64,000 nt of DNA from Verrucomicrobia subdivision 3 bacterium UBA693 (GCA_002298785.1 DBMR01000059.1:62001-126000), one strand, 5' to 3'; positions 16,431-25,959 are shown, counted from the stretch's first letter. Program-made: numbers and translations. Notes: a model not told the origin generated them from the sequence alone.

Positions 16431-18368
16431 ATGAGCCACGATACAAACAGTCCGGTGCTCACAGAAGCGAAACCGGGCGAGAATCATGCGGCGGAATTTG
16501 AACTGCCGGTGGAGGGTTTTCAAGGAACTGCGGAGGAGATCGAGCAACAATGGTATGAGAAGGTCTACCGCGGTCGTGGGGATTCCATGGCACAGCTCAC
16601 GTTGCGTGCGCTAATCATGGGGTCAATTCTCGGCGGCATCCTCTCTTTGACCAACCTCTACATTGGCTTGAAATCCGGCTGGGGCTTTGGCGTGGCCATC
16701 ACGGCCTGCATCCTTTCCTACAGCCTTTGGACGACTTTCCACAAGCTGGGATGGGTGCGCACCAACATGACCATCCTGGAAAACAACTGCATGCAATCCA
16801 CCGCCAGCGCGGCCGGGTATTCCACCGGCACTACTCTGGTTTCCGCGTTTGCGGCGTTGATGCTGATTACCGGAAAGCCAATGCCGGTGTCGCTCATGTT
16901 GGCCTGGGTTTTTCTGTTGGCAGTGCTGGGCGTCACCATGGCCATCCCGATGAAGCGCCAAATGATCAATATTGAGCAACTGCGCTTCCCGAGCGGATTA
17001 GCGGCGGCGGAGACCTTGCGCGCCCTGCATTCGCATGGGGAAAAGGGCATGCGCGCTGCCAAGGGGCTCGCAGTCGCGGGCGGATTGGCGGCCTTTAGCA
17101 CGTTTTGGACGGATGGCTTACGCCTGGTTCACAAGTCCCTAGAAGTCTTCCAACTCAGCAGCGTGGTAAACTGGTTGAATGAACTGTTGGTGGGTAAAGC
17201 CTGGATGGGACGCACCGTTATGTTCAATTGGGATCCGATTTTTATTGCTGCAGGCGCGATCACCGGCATGCGCGTCTGTCTGAGCATGCTGGTTAGTGGC
17301 ACCCTGTGCTGGGCGATTTACGTGCCGATCATGCAGGGACAGGGCGTGATTGAAGGGAGTGGATTCAAGCAAGTCGTCCAATGGACGCTTTGGGGAGGGA
17401 CGGCTTGCATGGTCAGTTCCGGTTTGCTCAATTTCCTCCTGCAGTGGAAGACTTCGCTGCGGGCGTTTCGTAATCTCGGCAAGATGTTCCAACGTGGCGG
17501 AACTCAGGATCGCATGGATCAGCTCGAGGCGCCGATAACCTGGTTCGTGGTTGGGCAGGTCCTGGTTTTGATCGTCCTGGCGATTCTGGCCAAAGCCACA
17601 TTTGACATTCCCTATTGGGTGGCGGCTTTGGCCCTGGTGATGTCCTTTATCCTGGCGCTGGTCGCCTGTCGTGTAACCGGTGAAACCGATACCACTCCGG
17701 TTGGTGCCATGGGGCAAATCACCCAGATGACCATCGGAGCACTGCATCCGGGCAGCGCCACTACCACCTTGATGAGCGCCAACGTGGTGTCCAGCGCGGC
17801 GATCTCTTCGGCGGACTTGCTGACTGATCTAAAGAGCGGTTACCTGTTGGGCGCAAATCCACGCAAACAGTTTCTCGCGCAGTTTTCAGGCATTTTCATT
17901 GGCACGATTATCACCGTGCTGGCTTTTCGAGTAATGGTCCCGGACGCGTCGAAGCTGGGGACGGACCAATTCCCAGCACCTGCGGCTCAGAACTGGCGCG
18001 CGGTGGCCGAGACGATGAGCCAAGGCATCGGCCATCTCCACCCGGTTAAGCGTTGGTCGATGGCCATTGGAGCGGTTGTGGGCGTAGTGCTGGCGGTGCT
18101 GCCGGTTTTGCTGCCCAGGCAGCAGAAGTACATCCCTTCAGCCGCGGGTGTTGGCCTGGCCTGGACCTTCCACTGGTATTACAGCATGTTGTTCTTCCTC
18201 GGGGCGTTCCTTGGATGGATCTTCCAGAAGCGCGCCCCGGAGAAATCGGAGGAATACACTTTCCCGGTTGCTTCCGGCGTCATCGCCGGCGGCTCGCTCA
18301 TGGGAGTGCTGCTGATCTTCTGGGAAAACGGTCCAGAGATGATCAAAAAACTCCTGGGCGGCGGGTAG
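16431..18368 (+). CDS. OPT-family oligopeptide transporter
   Basis: Inner-membrane proton-coupled importer of small peptides or metal-chelate complexes. It has 645 residues with about 14-16 hydrophobic segments. Family features are SLTNLYIGLKSGWGFG in the first membrane pair, NNCMQSTASAAGYSTGTTLVSAF, IEQLRFPSGLAAAETLRALH, GAMGQITQMTIGALHPG, and DLLTDLKSGYLLGANPRKQ. Bacterial OPT proteins of this length belong to the branch described as putative oligopeptide transporters. It converges on the DUF1080 gene with 5 bases between stop codons. The 165 bases upstream show no obvious regulatory structure. Confidence 0.9.
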   Translation: MSHDTNSPVLTEAKPGENHAAEFELPVEGFQGTAEEIEQQWYEKVYRGRGDSMAQLTLRALIMGSILGGILSLTNLYIGLKSGWGFGVAITACILSYSLWTTFHKLGWVRTNMTILENNCMQSTASAAGYSTGTTLVSAFAALMLITGKPMPVSLMLAWVFLLAVLGVTMAIPMKRQMINIEQLRFPSGLAAAETLRALHSHGEKGMRAAKGLAVAGGLAAFSTFWTDGLRLVHKSLEVFQLSSVVNWLNELLVGKAWMGRTVMFNWDPIFIAAGAITGMRVCLSMLVSGTLCWAIYVPIMQGQGVIEGSGFKQVVQWTLWGGTACMVSSGLLNFLLQWKTSLRAFRNLGKMFQRGGTQDRMDQLEAPITWFVVGQVLVLIVLAILAKATFDIPYWVAALALVMSFILALVACRVTGETDTTPVGAMGQITQMTIGALHPGSATTTLMSANVVSSAAISSADLLTDLKSGYLLGANPRKQFLAQFSGIFIGTIITVLAFRVMVPDASKLGTDQFPAPAAQNWRAVAETMSQGIGHLHPVKRWSMAIGAVVGVVLAVLPVLLPRQQKYIPSAAGVGLAWTFHWYYSMLFFLGAFLGWIFQKRAPEKSEEYTFPVASGVIAGGSLMGVLLIFWENGPEMIKKLLGGG

Positions 18369-18373
18369 GTCGC

Positions 18374-19093
18374 TTATTCCTTCACCGGACGGATTTTGAG
18401 GTTCCGAATCCAGACCTCCGCGTTGTGGTCCTGGAGCAAAATCCGGCCTTTGACGAGTTCGCCAAATTTCGGCGTCGTCTTGAATTTGCTATTTTGAACC
18501 GCCTTTTTCGTGGCGTCGCTGCCTAATTCGTACTCCAGCACTTTGGCCTGGTTTAGCCAATGTTCGACGTGGTTGCCCTTCACGATCACTTTGCTGAAGT
18601 TGATTTCCATGGGCCGGTTCAATGGCGTCTTGGACTGCGGGCCGAAGACATCGTAAAAGCTGGAAGTGATTCTCTTGCCATCGCCCAGTTTGGCATCTGG
18701 ATGCGCATTGTCGTCGAGCATCTGGTATTCGTGTCCAAGGGGGCTTCGGAAGTCCGCGACAAAGTATTTGACGCCGCTGTTCCCAGCCGCAGCGAGGCGC
18801 CATTCCCATTGCAGTTCGAATTGTTCGAACTGTTCCTCCGACACCAAGTCCCCGCCTCCTTTGCCGAGGCAATGGAGCCAGCCATCCTGAACCTCCCATT
18901 TGCCTTCGGGCATCGTCGTTTTGCCCGGCGAATGCCAGCCTTTGATCTCCTTCCCATCAAAAAGCAATTGCCAACCGGCCGCTTTGTCCTGGTCGCTTAG
19001 CTGATTGGGCTGGGCCGCCGACATAAACGCAACCGAGGTGCATAAAACGATTACGCCTTGCAGAGCAAGACGTCCGAAATTCAAAGCTCTCAT
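18374..19093 (-). CDS. Secreted DUF1080 (3-keto-disaccharide hydrolase-type) protein
   Basis: A 239-residue exported jelly-roll protein of the DUF1080 family, which some recent work links to 3-keto-glycoside hydrolysis. Typical elements are WQLLFDGKEIKGWH at the start of the domain, KWEVQDGWLHCLGKGGGDLVSEEQFEQFELQWEWR in outline, AGNSGVKYFV, and HEYQMLDD. The C-terminal ILLQDHNAEVWIRNLKI is equally diagnostic. I start at the ATG at 19093, giving a normal signal peptide (ALQGVIVLCTSVAFMSAAQ); the upstream ATG at 19129 adds 12 unrelated residues. Co-directional with the cupin and glycosidase genes upstream, forming a small sugar-related operon. Confidence 0.88.
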   Translation of the reverse strand: MRALNFGRLALQGVIVLCTSVAFMSAAQPNQLSDQDKAAGWQLLFDGKEIKGWHSPGKTTMPEGKWEVQDGWLHCLGKGGGDLVSEEQFEQFELQWEWRLAAAGNSGVKYFVADFRSPLGHEYQMLDDNAHPDAKLGDGKRITSSFYDVFGPQSKTPLNRPMEINFSKVIVKGNHVEHWLNQAKVLEYELGSDATKKAVQNSKFKTTPKFGELVKGRILLQDHNAEVWIRNLKIRPVKE

Positions 19094-19153
19094 GAACGGT
19101 ATTGGATAGCGAGATGCCGCCACGTGCAACCAAAAAAGAATGAACCGGGATCG

Positions 19154-19477
19154 CTAAGCCAAATAGTCTTCGCGGACTGGAGAAAACACCTCGATCGCCA
19201 CCGAGTCTTCCAAAATGACCGCGCTGTGTTCGACGCTGCCCGGGATACACCAACTGTCACCGGGGCCGACCTCATGTTGCTCGGCCCCGATCCTCAGGCG
19301 CATCCGGCCACTAACCAGGTAGCCTGTCTGCTCGTGAGGGTGGGAATGAAGCGGCAGAACCGCGCCTTTGCGCAGCCGGAATTCGGTCATCAGAGTTTGC
19401 TGGCCATGGACCAGCGTCTTGCGCTCAATCCCTTCCAGCGCCGGACGGTAACCAGCGTTGCTCCGCCGTTCGAACAT
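19154..19477 (-). CDS. Single-domain cupin
   Basis: A 107-residue cytoplasmic beta-barrel protein. Cupin motif 1 is visible as LHSHPHEQTGYLVSGRMR, with two His and a Glu/Gln arranged for metal binding. Motif 2 is GDSWCIPGSVEHSAV, where the final His completes the site. Single cupins like this are often sugar or keto-acid binding/isomerising proteins or regulators. The sequence does not decide. It starts 3 bases after the glycosidase gene stop and precedes the DUF1080 gene by 60 bases, so it is probably co-transcribed with both. Confidence 0.85.
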   Translation of the reverse strand: MFERRSNAGYRPALEGIERKTLVHGQQTLMTEFRLRKGAVLPLHSHPHEQTGYLVSGRMRLRIGAEQHEVGPGDSWCIPGSVEHSAVILEDSVAIEVFSPVREDYLA

Positions 19478-19480
19478 TGT

Positions 19481-20935
19481 TCACCTCATGGTGATAACGA
19501 TTTCGTGCGAGCCCGTGAGGGTTGCGGGCACGAAGGGTTTAGCCGATTTGCCGTCGATTTGGAAATGGCGGATTTTGGTTCCGTGGCCTTTCACGACAAT
19601 GCGTAATTGAGCGCCGCGATACTTCACCTGATTGAGCACCAACTGCTCAAAGCGCTCGGGTACTACGGGCGCAAAGGTCACACCCTGCTCGGTAAACTCC
19701 ATTCCGAACAGGCCGTGGTAAACCATGGAAAGAAAACCGGAAGCACTCCACAATTGGCGAGGTGAACCATCCGGCTTGCCGTCTTCCGGTCGGTAGAGCT
19801 CCATGAAGGTGTCGTTCTTTTCGGAGAGTTTGACCAGGGCATCCAATTCGCGGGCGAAAACCGGCACGTTCTTTTGAGCCGTCGCCGCCCACGCCCAGTA
19901 ACCCTGCACAAATGGCCAGATCATGCCATTGTGATAATAGTGGGCGAAGTCACGCTTGTAATCGCGCCACTCCTCGAATTGCGGCCAGAGACAGGGGAAA
20001 CCCCAGGGCGTAGTGGGAGTGTTCTTCAGGATCAGGTTGGACTTCTTCGCATCCGCCACTCCTGTCAGGATGGCAAACGCTTCACCCAATCCTTCCATGC
20101 GTGGATTAATCGCGCCGACATCATCGATGAAGTAAGCATAATAGCCTTTGTCAGGTTGCCAAAAGTGAGTGTTGATTGCTTTCTTGAGCTGGGCCGCCTT
20201 GTCGCGGAAACCGCGGACATCCTCGCCCAGAGCCTGGCCGGCGGAAACCGCCACCAAATACCCGCGATAATAGAGCAGGCACGTGCTGAGCGCGCAGGTC
20301 TTGCCCACCCGCTCGCCTTTCATGGCATAGTCCTTCGGGTAACCGCTGTTGGATTCCATGAAACTTGAACAGCCCCGAAAGAGTCCGAGTTTGGCGTCGA
20401 AGGCATCGCGTTCCGCCCGTTGCAGGCTGCGCACAGTTCGGTCAAAGAGGGGGCGGAGCAATTCCCGGTCTCCGGTCACCACATACAGCGCCCAGGTGCC
20501 CGAGGCTCCGACGATGGCATCGGTCAGGTTCGGCCAACCGGCAAAATGCCCGCATTTATCCTGATACCAGCAGTCCCCGATACCGTCCACCGGCTGACTG
20601 AGTCCCAGCAAGGTGGTTTTGGAAACGTCCGGATGGAGCAACGCGCACGCCAATTCCACCGAGTACGAAGTATCCCGTGTCCACACCTGTTGCCAATTCT
20701 GGCCCGCGAGAAATTTGCCGTCCTGGACGTCCGCCGCAATCACGCGCCGGGCTTTTTGATAGGCCTGGTCGTAGGCGCTCACGCCTGACGAAAACTCGAA
20801 ACCAGTGCCGTTATCCGCCGTAGCGGAGGTCGCGGAAAGGGTGGGACCGGCCAGGATCATTCCAGACAGCAATGCTGCCGCAACCGATCCAAGGAAAGAC
20901 TTCACCGACAATCGACTTGGGGTTATGCGTTTCAT
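19481..20935 (-). CDS. Secreted six-hairpin glycosidase (MGH1/GH63-like)
   Basis: A 484-residue exported alpha/alpha-barrel glycoside hydrolase. A signal peptide spans about residues 12-38 and ends around LSATSATA. Catalytic-domain features include QVWTRDTSYSVELACALLHP, GHFAGWPNLTDAIVGASGTWALY, and the late HYYHNGMIWPFVQGYWAWAA and LWSASGFLSMVYHGLFG segments. This architecture is shared by trehalases, glycogen debranchers and the mannosyl-/glucosylglycerate hydrolases of GH63. The last is interesting because a GT81-type glucosylglycerate-synthase-like gene lies 95 bases upstream on the same strand. Substrate is unproven, and export argues for a nutritional role. Confidence 0.78.
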   Translation of the reverse strand: MKRITPSRLSVKSFLGSVAAALLSGMILAGPTLSATSATADNGTGFEFSSGVSAYDQAYQKARRVIAADVQDGKFLAGQNWQQVWTRDTSYSVELACALLHPDVSKTTLLGLSQPVDGIGDCWYQDKCGHFAGWPNLTDAIVGASGTWALYVVTGDRELLRPLFDRTVRSLQRAERDAFDAKLGLFRGCSSFMESNSGYPKDYAMKGERVGKTCALSTCLLYYRGYLVAVSAGQALGEDVRGFRDKAAQLKKAINTHFWQPDKGYYAYFIDDVGAINPRMEGLGEAFAILTGVADAKKSNLILKNTPTTPWGFPCLWPQFEEWRDYKRDFAHYYHNGMIWPFVQGYWAWAATAQKNVPVFARELDALVKLSEKNDTFMELYRPEDGKPDGSPRQLWSASGFLSMVYHGLFGMEFTEQGVTFAPVVPERFEQLVLNQVKYRGAQLRIVVKGHGTKIRHFQIDGKSAKPFVPATLTGSHEIVITMR

Positions 20936-21029
20936 TATTTCTATTTACTATACTAAATGAAAAGCTTAGCCGATTGACTCCTCCACGGCAAGGAGTTCCT
21001 CGGCCGGTTACCACTAACTCAGGCGCGGT

Positions 21030-22238
21030 TCACGCGTTATCGGCGTGAACCGCTTCGCGGAGTTCGTCGAGGAAAGAGGGCAGGGCGGATTCCACTCGGT
21101 TCCAGTTGGAAATGAGAGGCGACCAAAGAGGATCTTCCTGGAAGGCTTTAGTGGCGACGCGCAGGCTGCGAACGAAGGTGGCCACTGCGTTTTCCTCCTC
21201 GTGGCGTGGATATTTCAAGCCGTTCAACGTGGCGTCGGCGGCATAGAACCTCAAGGTATCCTCGGCTTGCCGCATATAGGCGCTCAGCAAGGTATCGAAG
21301 AGACCAGCGTCCAGCTTGATGCCTTCCGCCGCCATGCGCTGAAAAAAGGAGCGCGCGATGTCGGTGGCCATTTTGCTGAGACCCTTCTCCGGGTCCCGGG
21401 AAGACAGATCCTGGTGTTTGTGGTCGTAATTTTCGCACAGTTCGGATTGGCAAATTGCGCGCGGCGTGCTGTTGCGAAAGACCTCCGCCAGCACCCCGAT
21501 TTCCAGCGCCCAATCGTGCGGAATACGCACGCGTCGCACGAGATCGATGTCCAGGCAGAACTCCCCGGCGAGCGGGTATCGAAAGGTGTCCATGTAGACG
21601 AGGTACGGATGTTGCCCGATAATGATCTTGAGCGCCCGGAGCAGCGGCGTGACCATCAGTCGCATCACGCGTCCGTTGAGTTGGTTCGTGACCCGCGCGT
21701 AGTAGCCCTTGCAGAAGTCGAACCCGAGGCTGGGATGCGCCACCGGATAGCACAGGCGAGCGAGCAGTTCACGACTGTAGGTAACGATGTCGCAATCGTG
21801 CAAGGCCACCATGCGCGATTGTTCACTCGCCAGCACATAGCCCAGGCAGGTCCACACGTTGCGTCCTTTGCCACCGGGACCCGCGCCCAGTTCCGCCGCT
21901 TCCAGCTTGCGAAAAAGCTGCTGCATTCGAGGACCGTCATTCCAGAGCAGCATCGGCTTTTGGGGTAATCGCGCGAAAAAATTCCGCGCCTTTTTCCAGC
22001 CGCGCGCATTGGCGCCGTCGATACCGACCACGATTTGTTTCAAGTAAGGCACGCCGCGCAGTTCGCGGGCGATCAGTTTGAGGGCCTTGGTGCCGACTTC
22101 GCGGATGTGGCAGGGCAGCACCAGCGCTATCGGTGTCTCCTGGGCAAATACCTGTAATTCCCGTTCCAGCCATGGCAGGTCCGTGGATCCCAGGCGATGG
22201 AGCGTAGCGATCGCACCCGTTTGAAAGAAGTCAGACAT
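21030..22238 (-). CDS. GT81-family glycosyltransferase (glucosyl-3-phosphoglycerate synthase-like)
   Basis: A 402-residue cytoplasmic GT-A enzyme resembling glucosyl-3-phosphoglycerate or mannosyl/glucosylglycerate synthases. ALVLPCHIREVG begins the nucleotide-binding half. GGKGRNVWTCLGYVLASE and the metal motif ALHDCDIVTY (DCD in place of DXD) follow. YPLAGEFCLDIDLVRRVRIPHDWALEIG in outline matches the acceptor region of GpgS (PLAGE, then the E-G/L pair). The product would be a glycerate-based compatible solute. It is divergent from the glycosyltransferase at 22319, with 80 bases between them, suggesting a shared regulatory region. Confidence 0.75.
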   Translation of the reverse strand: MSDFFQTGAIATLHRLGSTDLPWLERELQVFAQETPIALVLPCHIREVGTKALKLIARELRGVPYLKQIVVGIDGANARGWKKARNFFARLPQKPMLLWNDGPRMQQLFRKLEAAELGAGPGGKGRNVWTCLGYVLASEQSRMVALHDCDIVTYSRELLARLCYPVAHPSLGFDFCKGYYARVTNQLNGRVMRLMVTPLLRALKIIIGQHPYLVYMDTFRYPLAGEFCLDIDLVRRVRIPHDWALEIGVLAEVFRNSTPRAICQSELCENYDHKHQDLSSRDPEKGLSKMATDIARSFFQRMAAEGIKLDAGLFDTLLSAYMRQAEDTLRFYAADATLNGLKYPRHEEENAVATFVRSLRVATKAFQEDPLWSPLISNWNRVESALPSFLDELREAVHADNA

Positions 22239-22318
22239 AATTCAATTCAGGTTCTCCTAAAAGGGACGCCCCCTCACCGGCAATCATTCAAAATTATTCG
22301 CCTCATTCCTGATCGTAT

Positions 22319-23896
22319 GTGACATTGCGCGCGTTGAGATTAGTAATCGTCCATCACCATTTTCGTCCGGGTGGCGTGCGACGGGTGATCGAACTCGCCA
22401 CTCCTCAACTGGTCGCACACTGGCCCGAGCCGGTCCATAGTGTAATACTGGCTACTGGTGAAGCGCCGGATGACGCCTGGCTGCGAGATTTTCGTGAGCG
22501 GTTGGATGGAACCACGGTTGAAGTCTGTGTGTGGCCGTCGTTTGGCTATGCTGCAGAACTGTCTCCGCGCGGCCTCATCGCCAGTGATCTACGGTTGGGG
22601 ATCCATCAACTCATGGGTAAGATTCGCCATGAAAACTCTGTGATCTGGGCTCATAATCTGGGTCTGGGGCGTAATCTTTATCTCGCACGTGGTCTCACGA
22701 AAGTCTGTGCGCGGAGGGGAATCCCACTCCTGATTCATCATCACGATTGGTGGTTCGAAAATCGCTGGCATCATTTCTCCGACCTGAAGGATTCGACTTT
22801 TCGAACCCTTCGTGCCATGGCCGACGCGACACTGGCCAACAGCCCGAACCTCACCCATCTCGCCATTAACCAGGGCGATGCAAGCGTTTTGAAACGCTAT
22901 TTTCCGGGCCGTTCGGGCTGGCTGCCGAATCCTGCGGAGCCTGCGGCCAAACCATCCCGGGCGAGAATTGATGCGGCCAGGGCATGGCTGTGGGAGCAGG
23001 TCCACGAGGAGGCTCCGATTTGGCTCCTGCCGGGCCGTCTGCTGCGCCGGAAGAACATCGCCGAGGCCTTGTTGCTCACTCGGTGGTTGCGCCCGGAAGC
23101 GTGGTTGGTGACCACGGGTAGTGTGAGTTCTTTCGAGGAGCAGCCTTATGCGGAGACTCTCACAGCGGCGGCGCAAACCCACGGCTGGCGGCTTCACTTG
23201 AGTGTGCTGCGAGGGGACGAAAGCCATAAGCCAAAAGTCGCTGAACTCTCCGCAGCCAGCGAGGTGCTATTGTTGACTTCACTGCAAGAGGGATTTGGCC
23301 TGCCGTTCGTCGAAGCAGCGGCGCTTCGTCGCCCGCTCATCGCCCGAGAGTTGCCAGGAATTGCGCCGGACCTCTCAAAATTCGGCCTCGAATTTCCACA
23401 GTCTTATCGAGAGGTGCTGGTGGCGCCTACGCTTTTTGATTGGCGTGGCGAGCGGGCCCGCCAGCAACACCTATTCGCGCAATGGAAAGCCTTGATGCCC
23501 CGGGCGGCCGCGAAAATGGTTGGCAAACCGTCCGTGCTGGCAGCGGGGCAAGATCCACGCCCGGTGCCTTTCAGCCGGCTCACTCTCACGGCGCAATTGG
23601 AGGTATTGGGCCAACCGATCCAGCATTCCTGGGATCAATGCTGCTCACTGAATCCATGGCTGCGCCGTTTGCGGCAGCTCGCGGGTGAAGGACGATTGAA
23701 GGCGAGCCCGTGGCCGCGAACCGCCGCGCGCTGGCTCGGTGGAAGCGCCTACGCCCGGCGTTTCCTGAAATGTGTGCCCCAAGTAAAGGAGAACACCTCG
23801 CGCTCTCAGGTCGGTCAGGTTGCTTTGATGGATTTTCTTCGCGGGAAATTGTCCAGGGACAATCTTTACCCGCTACTTTGGAACTCACGCACATGA
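22319..23896 (+). CDS. Glycosyltransferase, GT4-like
   Basis: A 525-residue protein with a GT-B arrangement. The N-terminal domain begins LRLVIVHHHFRPGGVRRVIEL, the glycine-rich acceptor-side motif. The C-terminal domain has LLPGRLLRRKNIAEALLLTRWL and LLTSLQEGFGLPFVEAAALRRPLIA; the E...GF....EA pattern is the nucleotide-sugar binding signature of GT4-type enzymes. About 120 extra residues follow the catalytic core. The start is GTG at 22319 (an ATG two bases earlier is out of frame). The stop overlaps the HAD gene start by 4 bases (ATGA). Substrate unknown; the neighbours point to a small soluble glycoside or an envelope glycan. Confidence 0.75.
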   Translation: MTLRALRLVIVHHHFRPGGVRRVIELATPQLVAHWPEPVHSVILATGEAPDDAWLRDFRERLDGTTVEVCVWPSFGYAAELSPRGLIASDLRLGIHQLMGKIRHENSVIWAHNLGLGRNLYLARGLTKVCARRGIPLLIHHHDWWFENRWHHFSDLKDSTFRTLRAMADATLANSPNLTHLAINQGDASVLKRYFPGRSGWLPNPAEPAAKPSRARIDAARAWLWEQVHEEAPIWLLPGRLLRRKNIAEALLLTRWLRPEAWLVTTGSVSSFEEQPYAETLTAAAQTHGWRLHLSVLRGDESHKPKVAELSAASEVLLLTSLQEGFGLPFVEAAALRRPLIARELPGIAPDLSKFGLEFPQSYREVLVAPTLFDWRGERARQQHLFAQWKALMPRAAAKMVGKPSVLAAGQDPRPVPFSRLTLTAQLEVLGQPIQHSWDQCCSLNPWLRRLRQLAGEGRLKASPWPRTAARWLGGSAYARRFLKCVPQVKENTSRSQVGQVALMDFLRGKLSRDNLYPLLWNSRT

Positions 23897-24600
23897 ACAT
23901 TCGGGCAGTCATTTTTGATGTGTACGGAACCCTGCTGGAGTTGGGGCCGGCTCCCGCGGACGCCGGGGATCGCTGGCGGCGATTGTTTGCGGAGTTGCTG
24001 CAAGGTGAAGCGCGCCTGGGGCAATTGGAATTCTCGCTCGCAACGAGCCGGATCATTGCGCGACACCACGATCTTGCTCGAAGTCGAGGGATTCCGTGGC
24101 CTGAGGTTTTTTGGCCTGCGGTGGTGAGGGAGGTTCTACCAGAACTGGCACAACTCGCACCGCACCAGCAGGAGGAGTTCCTGTTTCGTCAGATGCAGAC
24201 CGGGCACCAAGTCCGCCTCACCGAAGAAACCGCAGCCGTGCTGCGGTGGCTCAAGGATCGAAACTGCCGGATGGGCATCGCTTCCAATGCGCAGGCTTAC
24301 ACACTCCGCGAGGTGGAGCTGTCGCTTGCTGAGCATGGAATTAGCTGCGAGATCTTTGAGCGCGACCTTTGTTTCTGGTCCTTCGAGCATGGTTTCAGCA
24401 AGCCAGATCCCCATGTTTTTCAAATACTCACCACGCGCCTGGCGGCGCAGGGCATCGCTGCGTCTGAAATACTGATGGTCGGAGATCGAAGTGATAACGA
24501 CATTATGCCCGCGCGCGCTCACGGTTGGCGAACCTGGCTGTTGGGAGCGGCAGGAGATGGGAACTGGGCCCGGCTACAGAATTGGTTGACCGATCCGTAA
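23893..24600 (+). CDS. HAD-superfamily phosphatase
   Basis: A 235-residue cytoplasmic hydrolase. Motif I is VIFDVYGTLLE with nucleophile Asp9 (DVYGT, the 'D-x-Y-GT' variant also used by haloacid dehalogenase-type members). Motif II is GIASNAQA, motif III GFSKPDPHVFQ, and motif IV MVGDRSDNDIMPARAHGW. I start at the ATG at 23893, which overlaps the previous stop by 4 bases; the longer open frame upstream has no HAD match. Between two glycosyltransferases and opposite a GT81 gene, it could be the phosphatase of a sugar-phosphoglycerate pathway. That is an inference from context. Confidence 0.85.
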   Translation: MNIRAVIFDVYGTLLELGPAPADAGDRWRRLFAELLQGEARLGQLEFSLATSRIIARHHDLARSRGIPWPEVFWPAVVREVLPELAQLAPHQQEEFLFRQMQTGHQVRLTEETAAVLRWLKDRNCRMGIASNAQAYTLREVELSLAEHGISCEIFERDLCFWSFEHGFSKPDPHVFQILTTRLAAQGIAASEILMVGDRSDNDIMPARAHGWRTWLLGAAGDGNWARLQNWLTDP

Positions 24601-24613
24601 AACTGACTTGGCA

Positions 24614-25903
24614 ATGAACACCCATGTTTCTACCGCTGGCTCGTCCAAACGCATCGGCTTTATCTCGACCCGCTTTCACGGGACAGATGGGGTGACGCTT
24701 GAGGCGCGCAAATGGGCTCACTTGCTTCGGGATCTGGGTCATTCATGCTACTGGATGGCTGGTCTGCTGGACGTCCCCCCGGAGTCAGGTCAGGAAGTTC
24801 CTCTGGCGCATTTTAATCATCCGGAGGTGGCCGAGGTGCAGTCCAGGATGTTCGGTGTTGCCTCCCGGCCTCGCGCTGTTACCAATCAGATTCAATCGAT
24901 CAAAGAGCGACTCAAGGACGAGCTGTATCGGTTTATCGAGCAATTTCAAATTGAGGTACTGCTCCCGGAAAACATCCTGGCGATCCCGATGCATGTCCCG
25001 TTAGGGCTGGCCATGACGGAGGTAATCGTGGAAAGCACCATCCCGGTAATCGCACATCACCACGATTTTGCCTGGGAGCGGGAGCGCTTCACGCTGAACG
25101 CCGTGAATGATTACCTTCAATCGGCTTTCCCGCCGCTGCTCTACGGGATGGAGCATGTGGTCATCAATTCCATGCAGCAAAAGGAACTGGCCCGCCGCCT
25201 GGGCATTCCTTCCCAGATCATCCCCAACGTCCTGGATTTTGAAACCCTACCTCCTGGAATTGACGATTATAATCGGGATCTGCGTCGTGAAATCGGTCTG
25301 CGCGACGACGACTGGTTCATTCTGCAACCCACTCGAGTCGTGCCGCGCAAGGGCATTGAGCACGCGATCGAACTGGTCCGGCGCCTAAAGGATCCCCGTG
25401 CCAAACTGGTCATCTCCCATCCGGGAGGTGACGAAGGCAACGCCTACCTGGCGATGCTCCATGATCGCATCGAGGATGCCGGCATCGAGGTGCGGTTCAT
25501 CGCTGATCGGGTCGGCAACGTCCGTGGCAAGAATGGCGCCGGGCAAAAGGTCTATACGTTATCCGATGTGTATCCGCATGCGGACCTCGTGACGTACCCG
25601 AGCCACTATGAAGGATTCGGCAACGCTTTCCTGGAGGCGATCTACTTCGGCAAACCGGTGGTGGTGAATATGTATGCCGTCTATGCCAGGGATATCGATC
25701 CACTTGGATTCAAAACGGTCGAAATGACTCAATTGGTAACGCGCGAGGTGGTCGAGCAAGTACGTGCGCTCCTGCACGATCAGTCCATGAGAGAAGCATG
25801 GGCCAAGACCAACTATCACCTGGGTTTGCAGCATTTCTCGTATGCTGTTGCGCGCCGCAAACTTGCCGGACGTCTGGCGAATCTCTTTGGCGAAGGGGTC
25901 TAG
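24614..25903 (+). CDS. GT4 glycosyltransferase (mannosylglucosylglycerate synthase-like)
   Basis: A 429-residue GT-B enzyme. IGFISTRFHGTDGVTLEARKWA opens the N-terminal Rossmann fold in outline, VIAHHHDFAWERERF lies at the acceptor cleft, and LQPTRVVPRKGIEHAIELVRRL and TYPSHYEGFGNAFLEAIYFGKP are the donor-site motifs (E..GFGNA..E). The 'GTDGV' opening and HHHDFAW resemble GT4 enzymes assigned to mannosylglucosylglycerate synthesis, from memory of that family. The ATG at 24614 is preferred over a TTG at 24608; neither has a clear ribosome site. It follows the HAD gene by 13 bases, and kup with its riboswitch lies downstream. Confidence 0.78.
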   Translation: MNTHVSTAGSSKRIGFISTRFHGTDGVTLEARKWAHLLRDLGHSCYWMAGLLDVPPESGQEVPLAHFNHPEVAEVQSRMFGVASRPRAVTNQIQSIKERLKDELYRFIEQFQIEVLLPENILAIPMHVPLGLAMTEVIVESTIPVIAHHHDFAWERERFTLNAVNDYLQSAFPPLLYGMEHVVINSMQQKELARRLGIPSQIIPNVLDFETLPPGIDDYNRDLRREIGLRDDDWFILQPTRVVPRKGIEHAIELVRRLKDPRAKLVISHPGGDEGNAYLAMLHDRIEDAGIEVRFIADRVGNVRGKNGAGQKVYTLSDVYPHADLVTYPSHYEGFGNAFLEAIYFGKPVVVNMYAVYARDIDPLGFKTVEMTQLVTREVVEQVRALLHDQSMREAWAKTNYHLGLQHFSYAVARRKLAGRLANLFGEGV

Positions 25904-25929
25904 CAGCTTCCGATGCCGTCGTGGCATGG

Positions 25930-25957
25930 TTGACATTCCGCCTGAGTTTCCTAATGT
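25930..25957 (+). promoter_or_regulatory. Sigma70-type promoter for kup
   Basis: A consensus -35 TTGACA (25930-25935) is separated by 16 bases from TAATGT (25952-25957). It lies just after the GT4 stop and immediately before the riboswitch aptamer, so the expected start near 25964 would place the whole aptamer in the leader. Confidence 0.65.
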
Positions 25958-25959
25958 TT

